A stretch of 12,835 nt of DNA from Glaciecola sp. UBA983 (GTDB lineage: Bacteria; Pseudomonadota; Gammaproteobacteria; Enterobacterales; Alteromonadaceae), in the NCBI GenBank assembly GCA_002292215.1, contig DBBN01000056.1, positions 1 to 12,835 of the forward strand, read 5' to 3'. Positions within the stretch are counted from its first letter, which is position 1. Every line of letters starts with the position of its first letter. This document shows, piece after piece, positions 1-6,145 of this stretch. The notes beneath the pieces were generated by a model. That model worked only from the letters and a program-made list of their open reading frames with translations, made no database searches and had not been told where the DNA came from. Position numbers and translations under genes: made by a program.

Positions 1-940
1 GGTTAGGTAGGACAAAACGTGCAGTGGCTGTGCGCGTAGCGTTGTTTAGACTCGGATAAATATATTGTAAATCAGCGCTAAAACGTCGACCCGGTAATGA
101 CTCAAATGTCATCGTTGCTGGCTGACCAATTGCAATTTTTCCCAAATCATTCGCAAAAATATCAGCAAGCACCCATATACTATCCATTGAGGCGATAGTT
201 AACAGGAGCGTACTAGGTTTTACATACATACCATCTTGAATATTGAGCTGGGTCACTACGCCACTTTGGGGGGCATAAAAGGTGATGGTGCGTTGTGTAT
301 TGCGTGTTTTTTCAATCGCTTTAATTAAGCTATCTGGGGCGTTAAGGGCAGCTAATCGGCTTCGCGCTGCTTTTATTAACGCGTTATTATTTAAGTTTAA
401 AGCAAGAATAAACTCGTCTTGAGCATTAACCAAATCCGGGGCATAGAGAGAATATACAGGGGCTCCTTTTTCGATAAATTCTCCTTTAGCGCGTACAAAC
501 AATGTGTCAACCCAGCCTGCTACGCGAGGATGCATATTGCTAATGCTATCTTGCGCAAATGTAACTTGTCCAAACGTATTAATTGTTAGCTTTGGCATTA
601 CCGTGTCGATTGTCGCGGTTTTAACACCTAGATTTTGGATTGTGACGGGGTCAATGGTGACGGTGCCAGGAGAGTTTCCTCCAGTCAGGTCAGAGTTTAC
701 GTTAGCATAAACAGGTACCAGATCCATTCCCATGGGGGACTTCCCCGGTTTATCACGTTTAAAATTTGCGTCCATCGGTGCGACCCAATATAAAGGCACG
801 TCACTCTTTTCTTGTTGTTTGTTCGAGTCGTGGCTACTTTCAGCCGTAAATGCCGATATAAAAAATAGATATACCGACACTGTTAGCAATACGCCAAGAA
901 CAATCCCTAAGGATAAAAATTTACGTGTATGATTATTCAT
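1..940 (-). CDS. cusB: CusB-like periplasmic adaptor of a heavy-metal RND efflux pump (3' end cut by the window edge)
   Basis: This is the membrane-fusion subunit that links an inner-membrane RND pump to the outer-membrane channel and exports Cu(I)/Ag(I). Translating the minus strand from the ATG at 940 gives 313 codons with no stop. There is an N-terminal membrane anchor (about residues 9-31). A heavy-metal-binding segment follows (about residues 50-77) of the form YWVAPMD...RDKPGKSPMGMDLVP, in which Met takes the place of Cys as in CusB relatives. Next come the lipoyl/hairpin region (Q..FAQDSI..RVAGWVDTLFV, IEKGAPVYSLYAPDLVNAQDE) and barrel sequence ending in TRTATARFVLPN at the edge. The start overlaps the stop of the upstream channel gene by 8 bases (ATGAATAA), and AGGAA lies 9 bases upstream, so the two are probably translationally coupled. 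Metal specificity (Cu/Ag rather than Co/Zn/Cd) is inferred from the Met-rich motif and the neighbouring Cys/Met-rich protein. Confidence 0.93.
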   Translation of the reverse strand, partial: MNNHTRKFLSLGIVLGVLLTVSVYLFFISAFTAESSHDSNKQQEKSDVPLYWVAPMDANFKRDKPGKSPMGMDLVPVYANVNSDLTGGNSPGTVTIDPVTIQNLGVKTATIDTVMPKLTINTFGQVTFAQDSISNMHPRVAGWVDTLFVRAKGEFIEKGAPVYSLYAPDLVNAQDEFILALNLNNNALIKAARSRLAALNAPDSLIKAIEKTRNTQRTITFYAPQSGVVTQLNIQDGMYVKPSTLLLTIASMDSIWVLADIFANDLGKIAIGQPATMTFESLPGRRFSADLQYIYPSLNNATRTATARFVLPN

Positions 941-2351
941 GATCAGCAGTTCCTGTCGTATTAATTGAATGGGATAAATAATAATCAATGTGTGCTAGTG
1001 CTTTGCGTTTTTCAATCGTAATAGTGATTAAGCTAGCCTGCGCATCCAATTCCATAATTTTCGCGGTAACCACGTCGGCAAAACTTCCCGTGTCATTGGT
1101 GTAAGCATTGAGTGCGGTCTGTGACAGTTGACGCAGTTGTGGCAGAATTTTTTGCTCATATACCTTTTCACGCTTTTCGGCCCCGATAAATTGCTCATAA
1201 ACGCTGTTGAGTCCAGCTAATAATTCTTGCAGTAATAAACGTTTGTCAGTGCACATCACTAACATTGCCTTAGTACTTGCGCTAATTTGTGCGTCTTGTT
1301 GAGCAGAGGAAAATAACGGCAGAGATACATTTACCCCTATAGACAAAAAGTCGGCACGGCTAGTGCCACCCATCGCTGTTGACGCATCATCTCGTAAGCC
1401 GTAACTCGCATTCACAGCATACTGAGGCTGCAATGCTTGTTTGGCAATATCGACCTCAATCGTACTCGCTAAAATGCGCTGTTCGATGGCTAACACTAAG
1501 GGGTGTGTAGCGAGTATGCCATATTGGGATTGCATAGAAGCATGCTGTAACCATGATATTGCGCGTTGTTTTTGTTGTATAACGGGCGCCAGTGATTGTG
1601 GTAGAACGACATCAGCAAGGCGTCTATCTTCATAGCTGGTATTCGCTGCTTGAGATTGGTCGGATAAAAACTGGGTTAATTTTGCCTTAGCTACGCGACG
1701 ATCACTATCAAGTCTAAATAGACGGTCCTCTAATCGCACTAATTCTAGTTCAGCACGAATGATATCTTGTTGCTTGGTATTACCAGCTGATGAGGTATAA
1801 CTCGCACCGACAATATCATTTAACTTATCAAATAAGGGTATAGCGTCTTGAACTAACTCATAATTGGTACTGTCACGATACGCATCCAACCACAATATTG
1901 ATGTTTGTAGGGCAACCTTAAGTATTCGATCAGCACGTTGATAAGGTTGTTCTGCCGCCGCTGTTTGATAGCGTTTTTCTTGCAGAGCGAGAGTTTTACC
2001 TCTCGGTAGCATTTGCGATATGCCGACTTTAAATTGAGTCATCGGCTCTTGGTTAAAGGCAAAGCCATCAGTGGGTAAATTAAGCAAACCGATGCTTATC
2101 GTTGGGTCCGGCAAAGCCAGTGCACCATAACTTAAATCCAATAATCGTAGCTCTGAAAACTTACTTTTTACAAGCCAATCATCATTTTTTTGCGCTATTG
2201 CGATGGCTTTTTGGAGCGATAATACTCGCTCGGTTGGTGCCGTTTGCACTTTGTTAGTCTGTGCTTTGTCATTTTGCGCTATGCTATCGCTTGATAGGGT
2301 AAAAGCGATGCAAACGATAAGTGCCATCGTGATGTTAATTAAATTGTGCAT
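933..2351 (-). CDS. cusC: TolC-family outer-membrane efflux channel (CusC-like)
   Basis: This 472-residue protein is the outer-membrane duct of the tripartite metal efflux system. It has a Sec signal peptide (about residues 1-25, cleavage after SDSIA). I see no lipobox, unlike E. coli CusC. The rest is the alternating helical and strand sequence of two OEP repeats, for example LSLQKAIAIAQKNDDWL near the N-terminus, ALPDPTISIGLLNLP, GISQMLPRGKTLALQ, SIGVNVSLPLFS and TALNAYTNDTGSFADVVTAK near the C-terminus; the last of these is typical of CusC/CzcC-type channels. Its length fits the family. It lies 60 bases after the metal-binding protein gene and overlaps the adaptor gene, so it is the middle member of the operon. 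The ATG at 2351 has only a weak GAGA ribosome site. The role is assigned from family and context. Confidence 0.9.
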   Translation of the reverse strand: MHNLINITMALIVCIAFTLSSDSIAQNDKAQTNKVQTAPTERVLSLQKAIAIAQKNDDWLVKSKFSELRLLDLSYGALALPDPTISIGLLNLPTDGFAFNQEPMTQFKVGISQMLPRGKTLALQEKRYQTAAAEQPYQRADRILKVALQTSILWLDAYRDSTNYELVQDAIPLFDKLNDIVGASYTSSAGNTKQQDIIRAELELVRLEDRLFRLDSDRRVAKAKLTQFLSDQSQAANTSYEDRRLADVVLPQSLAPVIQQKQRAISWLQHASMQSQYGILATHPLVLAIEQRILASTIEVDIAKQALQPQYAVNASYGLRDDASTAMGGTSRADFLSIGVNVSLPLFSSAQQDAQISASTKAMLVMCTDKRLLLQELLAGLNSVYEQFIGAEKREKVYEQKILPQLRQLSQTALNAYTNDTGSFADVVTAKIMELDAQASLITITIEKRKALAHIDYYLSHSINTTGTADHE

Positions 2352-2372
2352 TCTACATTCTCAATGTATTAG

Positions 2373-2397
2373 AAAAATACCTAGTAATATATCTAGG
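2373..2397 (-). terminator. Possible weak terminator/attenuator between the metal-binding protein and channel genes
   Basis: Read on the minus strand, CCTAG (2397-2393), an 8-base loop and CTAGG (2384-2380) are followed directly by TATTTTT (2379-2373). The stem is only 5 bp, so termination would be partial. It lies inside the 60-base gap between the first and second genes of the operon and could make the small metal-binding protein more abundant than the efflux subunits. This is inference from structure only. Confidence 0.35.
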
Positions 2398-2411
2398 GAA
2401 CTAATTCGACG

Positions 2412-2801
2412 TTAAGAGAATGTTGTTATAGGAGGACGTTGTGTGAGGGTGTTGTGTGGTGGAATAGCACCAAGCTCATAATAAATAACCGGTGCATCGT
2501 TAACTAAAGCAAACGTTATTATTGTATGACCATCTAAATAAACGAATGAACTGGATAACGCCTTACATTCACATTCACTAGCACAACACGATGTTGCATC
2601 AGGCATATCACAGCAATCCATTTTGGAGCTCATGTCGTGCATGGCCATTACTTCATGCTCATCATCAGACATATCCATTGAACATGGAGCCGGTGTTTGT
2701 GTTGATAAAAACAATGACGCACCTGTAATGGCATTGCCAACCTGTGCGGTAAGCAAGAAGAGTATCAATAATGTAGATGATAGTGCTGTTATTTTTTTCA
2801 T
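2412..2801 (-). CDS. Small secreted Cys/Met/His-rich protein, probable periplasmic copper/silver-binding protein (CopL/DUF2946-like)
   Basis: This 129-residue protein has a clear Sec signal peptide (MKKITAL..., cleavage near residue 24 after VGNA). The mature part has a dense soft-metal ligand cluster at about residues 38-80: CSMDM, DDEHEVMAMHDM, MDCCDM and SCCASECECK. That gives seven cysteines plus many Met and His. The C-terminus ends in a proline-rich tail (TQRPPI) of the kind seen in small proteins encoded ahead of cusCBA or copper-resistance operons (CopL, DUF2946-like). As the first gene of the operon it may bind Cu(I)/Ag(I) in the periplasm, as a sponge or as a donor to the efflux complex. 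I recognise the type, not a specific named family, and metal binding is inferred from composition. The ATG at 2801 lacks a good ribosome site. A possible promoter lies about 85 bases upstream. Confidence 0.8.
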   Translation of the reverse strand: MKKITALSSTLLILFLLTAQVGNAITGASLFLSTQTPAPCSMDMSDDEHEVMAMHDMSSKMDCCDMPDATSCCASECECKALSSSFVYLDGHTIITFALVNDAPVIYYELGAIPPHNTLTQRPPITTFS

Positions 2802-2885
2802 TGATTTAATAATACATCAGGGTGCAAATTAAATAAATAGCACGACAAAAGTTAATGAAAACAATGATTAGAGCTCTCTCGTCAT

Positions 2886-2891
2886 AGTATA
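2886..2891 (-). promoter_or_regulatory. Possible -10 element for the metal-efflux operon
   Basis: The minus strand reads TATACT here, about 85 bases before the first ATG of the operon. No good -35 box is found 16-18 bases upstream; a TTTGTACAAA palindrome (2910-2919) occupies that position instead. An activator-dependent promoter would fit. Low confidence, because the region is AT-rich. Confidence 0.28.
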
Positions 2892-2909
2892 AATACTCCA
2901 TAAATCAAA

Positions 2910-2919
2910 TTTGTACAAA
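2910..2919. promoter_or_regulatory. Palindrome TTTGTACAAA, possible operator
   Basis: A perfect 10-base palindrome lies where the -35 region of the putative efflux-operon promoter would be, and about 45 bases upstream of the TATAAT of the candidate small RNA. It could be a binding site for a regulator of either transcript. I do not recognise it as a CueR, CusR or CopR consensus. A chance palindrome in AT-rich DNA is possible. Confidence 0.25.
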
Positions 2920-2960
2920 AAACACACAAATAAAGCAAAAGAAAATCGTCCTCCTGTCGA

Positions 2961-2966
2961 TATAAT
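2961..2966 (+). promoter_or_regulatory. Consensus -10 hexamer TATAAT upstream of the candidate small RNA
   Basis: There is an exact TATAAT on the plus strand, with transcription expected to start around 2972-2974. No TTGACA-like -35 lies 16-18 bases upstream (that stretch is A-rich), and no TGn extension precedes it. If real, the promoter would depend on an activator. No protein gene follows on this strand until after 5383, so the promoter would serve a non-coding RNA. Confidence 0.4.
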
Positions 2967-3027
2967 ATTTGAACGGGATGTTGAAATGGATTATTTCATA
3001 CATGTATTATTAAGCTGTTAATCATGT

Positions 3028-3041
3028 GGACAAGGATGTCC
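3028..3041 (+). promoter_or_regulatory. Hairpin with near-consensus CsrA/RsmA binding site
   Basis: GGACAAGGATGTCC folds as a 5-bp stem (GGACA/TGTCC) with the loop AGGA. The central ACAAGGATGT matches the CsrA consensus ACARGGAUGU exactly, and the GGA is exposed in the loop. The opposite strand would show TCCT in the loop, so only a plus-strand transcript would bind CsrA. Confidence 0.5.
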
Positions 3042-3063
3042 CTTACCGTTCAGTTTATCCTTC

Positions 3064-3095
3064 TGTTGGTTCTACATTTAGTCTCGGCATTTTTT
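3064..3095 (+). terminator. Probable intrinsic terminator of the candidate small RNA
   Basis: TGTTGGTTCTA (3064-3074), loop CATT and TAGTCTCGGCA (3079-3089) pair at 9 of 11 positions, including three G-U pairs and a 2x2 internal loop. Six T follow at once (3090-3095). The stem is weak, but the hairpin-plus-T-run layout is right for the plus strand and not for the minus strand. Confidence 0.4.
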
Positions 3096-3101
3096 AAAAA
3101 A

Positions 3102-3869
3102 TTAATTTGTAGTATCTATAACCTGCGCAGACAGACTAATCGGAAAATGATCTGAAGAAGTAATCTCAGTATGCGCATATACATTCGCTACGGTCAGATC
3201 TCGATAGTAAATATGGTCAAGATGTTGTAACAAATGCATAAATCTTGGCTGTCGTTTGATTATCACTTCGTGGAGATCTAATAAGCCCGCTAGTTGGTTA
3301 AAATATTGCTTACGTTTACCACTCCAAGTATTAAAATCTCCGGCCAATATTATTGGGCCAATATGCCCCTCCAATAGTTTAAACACTTGATCAATATGCG
3401 CTTTGTATTTATTAAATAAAACAAAGTTAATGATGTGGGCATTGACCACTAGCAATGATTTATCTTTAATACACAGAGGATATATTGTCGCCAATACCGA
3501 TTTTTTGGTATTAGTAAACGGTTCACCATGCTCAGAGATAGAGAAATCGTGTTTATACGCAGCCACCATTGAACCTGTTTTCACTCCCGTTTCAATGTTG
3601 CTTTTTATATGTTTAAAACTTCTCGCCATGATCCACTGATGTTGCAATGAATGAGTAAAATATTTATCGAAAGGTGAATTCAAAATCGCTTCTTGTATTA
3701 TAACGACATCGGTATCATTTGCTAAGCGTATAAAATCCTCATACCAGCCCATTTTTTTGCACTTAAAAATATTCCATAGCAACACACTAATATCTGGCCC
3801 AAGTACTGGCTTTGAAGCCTTCCCCATCACTTTTAAGGATTCGACATTTCGATACTGTCGTTTGATCAT
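3102..3869 (-). CDS. yafD: YafD-like endonuclease/exonuclease/phosphatase-fold protein
   Basis: This is a cytosolic metal-dependent hydrolase of the EEP fold (DNase I/exonuclease III-like), about 255 residues. Visible motifs match E. coli YafD in order: VLLWNIFK near the start, with the metal/phosphate Asn; VVIIQEA, with the metal-binding Glu; VNAHIINF, with a catalytic His; ILAGDFNTWS, the GDFN motif; LDHIYYRDL; and the terminal SSDHFPI, with the catalytic Asp-His. All key residues of an active enzyme are present. The ATG at 3869 is preferred because AGGGA lies 8 bases upstream. A longer GTG start at 3917 is open but lacks a ribosome site. The gene follows the cardiolipin synthase gene closely on the same strand, so they probably form an operon. 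In E. coli an EEP protein (YbhP) is likewise encoded beside ClsB. The substrate is unknown; a phosphodiester in lipid or nucleic acid is possible. Confidence 0.88.
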   Translation of the reverse strand: MIKRQYRNVESLKVMGKASKPVLGPDISVLLWNIFKCKKMGWYEDFIRLANDTDVVIIQEAILNSPFDKYFTHSLQHQWIMARSFKHIKSNIETGVKTGSMVAAYKHDFSISEHGEPFTNTKKSVLATIYPLCIKDKSLLVVNAHIINFVLFNKYKAHIDQVFKLLEGHIGPIILAGDFNTWSGKRKQYFNQLAGLLDLHEVIIKRQPRFMHLLQHLDHIYYRDLTVANVYAHTEITSSDHFPISLSAQVIDTTN

Positions 3870-3925
3870 CACATAAATCCCTGACATGTTTATAATATGG
3901 CGAAAGTAAATATTCACTATTTAGA

Positions 3926-5383
3926 TTATAGATAAGGTGAAAACAAACGAACCAAATTGTTACGAAATCTTATATAAATGGGCCTATTATTTACGTCATC
4001 ATCTGCATCAACACGATTAGCGTTTTGTTTTTTTACATTAAACAACTCCGTTAGTTGAGCATTTAGCTGGGTATCGAAACACTCTATGTTGATCTCAAAA
4101 TTAAACTCTAGGCTTCTGGCGTCCCAGTTGCTGGAGCCAATAAATGACCAAAGGTCGTCAATCATCACTATTTTACTATGATCAAAAGGCCGTTTATTTT
4201 TGTAAATCTTGATCCCATGCTGAATGATCCTTGCAAAATTAGATGCCATTACCCAATCGATGAAAGGGATGTTGCTGCGCGCCGGTACAATAATTTCAAT
4301 CGATACACCTCGCAATGCCGCAGCATGGAGAGATGTCATTAAAATTTGGTCAGGAATAAAATAAGGCGTCATTATTTTAACGCTTGATTGTGCGGCGCCC
4401 AATGCATTGATAAGCGTCCACCGCACTCTGTTATGATGTTCATCAGGACCGTCTTGCACCACACGGGCAACGACCGATTGTTCGTCAGTTGCCGGCATTG
4501 TGTTTGCTCGGTATACAGGAAATGTGAGGGAAGCACCGGTAGCAAAACGCCAATCTTCAATGAAAACCTGACTAATTTGGTCAATAACCGGTCCTGTCAC
4601 TCTAAAGTGGATATCATCAATAGGATGAACAGCCGTTTCAACCACATTATGTTTGCTTATGTTTATACCGCCTATATAGGCAACATCACCATCTATACAC
4701 AGTATTTTTCTGTGATTTCGCAAATTGATGAAGCGTGCGCTAGTAAAAGTATCTGCCGGCAAGAAACGAGCTGTTGGCACGCCTAGTTTTTTTAAAGCTC
4801 GATAGGACTTACGCCAACTATAGCCGATGCCATCTAAGAGCACATTTACCGCTACGCCTCGGTTATGCGCATCAGACAAAGCCGTCACAAATTGGCGACC
4901 GAGTGAATCATAATCAAATATATAACTTGATAGGGCAACAGAGATCTTTGCTTGGCGAATGGATTCAAGCATAGCGGGATAAGCAATATCGCCATTAACA
5001 AGAGGCTCAACGCTGTTATTTGCTAAGTAATTACTGGGTAAAATGGCATTTCCAGAAACTAAATATGGGTGCCAGTGCTTTGCTATACCATGATAATTAA
5101 CTGGTTTTTCGACCTTAGTAAAGTTGTTTTGTTGCGTTCTGGGATGCTCTTTTTGGGCTAATCGCTTGATTCGATTTATACCAAAAAACCAATAAAGTAG
5201 ACTCCCCATGACTGGTGAAAACACGACTAGTCCAATCCACGCCAAAGATGTGCGATAGTTTTCTTTAAACAGCACTATATGCAACGATGTAAGAAGAGAA
5301 AAGCTAATATGGATAATTACTGTTATTGTAAGCCCGTTAGCGGATATCCATTCCGCTAAAACATCAAACAAGTGCATTGTCAT
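3926..5383 (-). CDS. cls: Cardiolipin synthase, ClsA type (phospholipase D superfamily)
   Basis: This membrane enzyme transfers a phosphatidyl group between two phosphatidylglycerol molecules to make cardiolipin and glycerol. Its 485 residues are almost the length of E. coli ClsA (486). Two N-terminal membrane helices (about residues 20-39 and 47-68, the second followed by GINRIKR) precede two PLD domains. Each domain has an intact HxKxxxxD motif: H224/K226/D231 in NHRKILCIDG and H402/K404/D409 in DHSKIVMIDD, followed by GGIN and GSSNWD respectively. The C-terminus RLFSPYL is typical of Cls proteins. The ATG at 5383 is used; an ATG two codons later is equally possible, and neither has a strong ribosome site. 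It is divergent from the small membrane-protein gene to its right (about 44 bases between starts) and leads into the YafD-like gene. Confidence 0.95.
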   Translation of the reverse strand: MTMHLFDVLAEWISANGLTITVIIHISFSLLTSLHIVLFKENYRTSLAWIGLVVFSPVMGSLLYWFFGINRIKRLAQKEHPRTQQNNFTKVEKPVNYHGIAKHWHPYLVSGNAILPSNYLANNSVEPLVNGDIAYPAMLESIRQAKISVALSSYIFDYDSLGRQFVTALSDAHNRGVAVNVLLDGIGYSWRKSYRALKKLGVPTARFLPADTFTSARFINLRNHRKILCIDGDVAYIGGINISKHNVVETAVHPIDDIHFRVTGPVIDQISQVFIEDWRFATGASLTFPVYRANTMPATDEQSVVARVVQDGPDEHHNRVRWTLINALGAAQSSVKIMTPYFIPDQILMTSLHAAALRGVSIEIIVPARSNIPFIDWVMASNFARIIQHGIKIYKNKRPFDHSKIVMIDDLWSFIGSSNWDARSLEFNFEINIECFDTQLNAQLTELFNVKKQNANRVDADDDVNNRPIYIRFRNNLVRLFSPYL

Positions 5384-5427
5384 TCAACCCAAATAAAGCG
5401 GTACTTAATCGATATTGGAAACCCGAC

Positions 5428-5901
5428 GTGATTTTAGAATACTACAGCAGAATTTCGACCTACTTAACCCAAACGTTTGGTCCCAATGTTATATTTTTCA
5501 CAGTCTTGATAACCAGTATTACGTCTGTAGTCTATTTCATTATAGTTAGCTATAGCATTACGCAATTAGATAAACAATATTTTATGTCTAAAAAGAATTC
5601 CGCTGACAACCTAGCCATAACGGTAGGTAATGATGGTGGAAACCTCCCTCACCTATCTCGTAGTGTAAAATATCTACTTCATATTGTAAAAATACTGATT
5701 GGGTTTTGTTTAGTAATACTAGGGATCATAATGCTGGTTTTACCCGGTCAAGGGTTAATCACCATTTTAGTCGGCCTGAGTCTTATCCCGTTTCCAGGTA
5801 AACGCAAACTGGAACAACACATACTTGCCAAACAATCAGTCAGGTCCACCTTAAATTGGATAAGAATAAAAGCTAAAAAAGACCCTTTTATTTTTGATTA
5901 A
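5428..5901 (+). CDS. Small PGPGW-type integral membrane protein
   Basis: From the GTG at 5428 this is a 157-residue protein with three likely membrane helices: one near residues 20-43 (VIFFTVLIT...VSYSI) and a hairpin near residues 82-122. The hairpin carries LVLPGQGLITILVGLSLIPFPGKR, split here as LVLPGQGL and ITILVGLSLIPFPGKR, which resembles the PGPGW putative transmembrane family (PF09656), with PGQG in place of PGPG. The C-terminal tail is basic (RIKAKKDPFIFD). GGAAA lies 7 bases before the GTG, which also clears the divergent cls start; a TTG at 5377 would overlap cls and is less likely. The family has no established biochemical function. Its position opposite cardiolipin synthase hints at an envelope role, but that is inference. 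Confidence 0.78.
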   Translation: MILEYYSRISTYLTQTFGPNVIFFTVLITSITSVVYFIIVSYSITQLDKQYFMSKKNSADNLAITVGNDGGNLPHLSRSVKYLLHIVKILIGFCLVILGIIMLVLPGQGLITILVGLSLIPFPGKRKLEQHILAKQSVRSTLNWIRIKAKKDPFIFD

Positions 5902-6081
5902 TCTTTATATCCCTAATATTGCGAACAGATCGTCGATTTTCTAGAAATAAACGCCTCCATACAAGGATAGCTTAAATCTAAGTACGTAATCATTTCATAC
6001 CTTAGTACTAGTCACAAAGTTAAAATCCACGTATCCGACTGATATGTATAGCAATTTCCATTAGATAAGGTAATGCGATAT

Positions 6082-6110
6082 TTGATCTTACAACGTAAAT
6101 TCCTTATATT
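6082..6110 (+). promoter_or_regulatory. Sigma-70-type promoter for the first receptor gene
   Basis: TTGATC (6082-6087) and TATATT (6105-6110) are separated by exactly 17 bases, matching 4 of 6 and 5 of 6 consensus positions. Transcription would start near 6116-6118, downstream of the first possible ATG (6113) and about 29 bases before the preferred ATG (6146). The rest of the 5902-6081 gap shows no recognisable terminator, Fur box or riboswitch. Confidence 0.5.
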
Positions 6111-6145
6111 CGATGCCTGTCAGTTTTACAATTAACCATAATGCT

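Larger units (their letters stand above)
2973..3095 (+). ncRNA. Candidate CsrA/RsmA-sequestering small RNA (RsmY/RsmZ-like), about 120 nt
   Basis: Four elements in order on the plus strand suggest an RNA gene. A perfect TATAAT ends 6 bases before the proposed start. A GGGATG motif (2975-2980) comes next. A 6-bp hairpin TGAAAT/ATTTCA (2982-2998) has GGATT in its loop. A second hairpin, GGACA-AGGA-TGTCC (2028 bases is not implied; positions 3028-3041), contains ACAAGGATGT, which matches 11 of 12 positions of the published CsrA SELEX consensus RUACARGGAUGU and shows GGA in the loop as CsrA sites require. An imperfect stem (3064-3089) followed by six T (3090-3095) could terminate it. Size and layout fit RsmX/Y/Z-type RNAs, which titrate CsrA/RsmA. 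The number of GGA motifs (four) is low compared with CsrB. There is no coding potential. A fortuitous GGA hairpin, or a repeat element, remains possible. Confidence 0.42.

Noticed and set aside
504..932. Open frames on the plus strand at 504-710 and 732-932
   Set aside because: They lie fully opposite the CusB-like adaptor gene, whose minus-strand translation has clear family motifs.
2862..2882. GacA/UvrY box upstream of the candidate small RNA
   Set aside because: Only the AGAG/CTCT core is present; the TGT...ACA arms are not, so it is not called as a site.
3028..3041. GGACAAGGATGTCC read as a terminator of the YafD-like gene
   Set aside because: On the minus strand no T-run follows the stem, so it does not fit an intrinsic terminator.
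4372..4974. Open frames on both strands inside the cardiolipin synthase gene
   Set aside because: They overlap the intact PLD domains and have no recognisable motif or ribosome site.
5377..5427. TTG start giving a longer PGPGW-type membrane protein
   Set aside because: It would overlap the divergent cls start, has no ribosome site, and adds only a non-hydrophobic N-terminus; the GTG at 5428 has GGAAA upstream.
5902..6112. Riboswitch (cobalamin or TPP) or Fur box ahead of the first receptor
   Set aside because: I looked for the cobalamin-box and TPP-box cores and for the GATAAT-type Fur repeat and found none; only a sigma-70-like promoter is supported.
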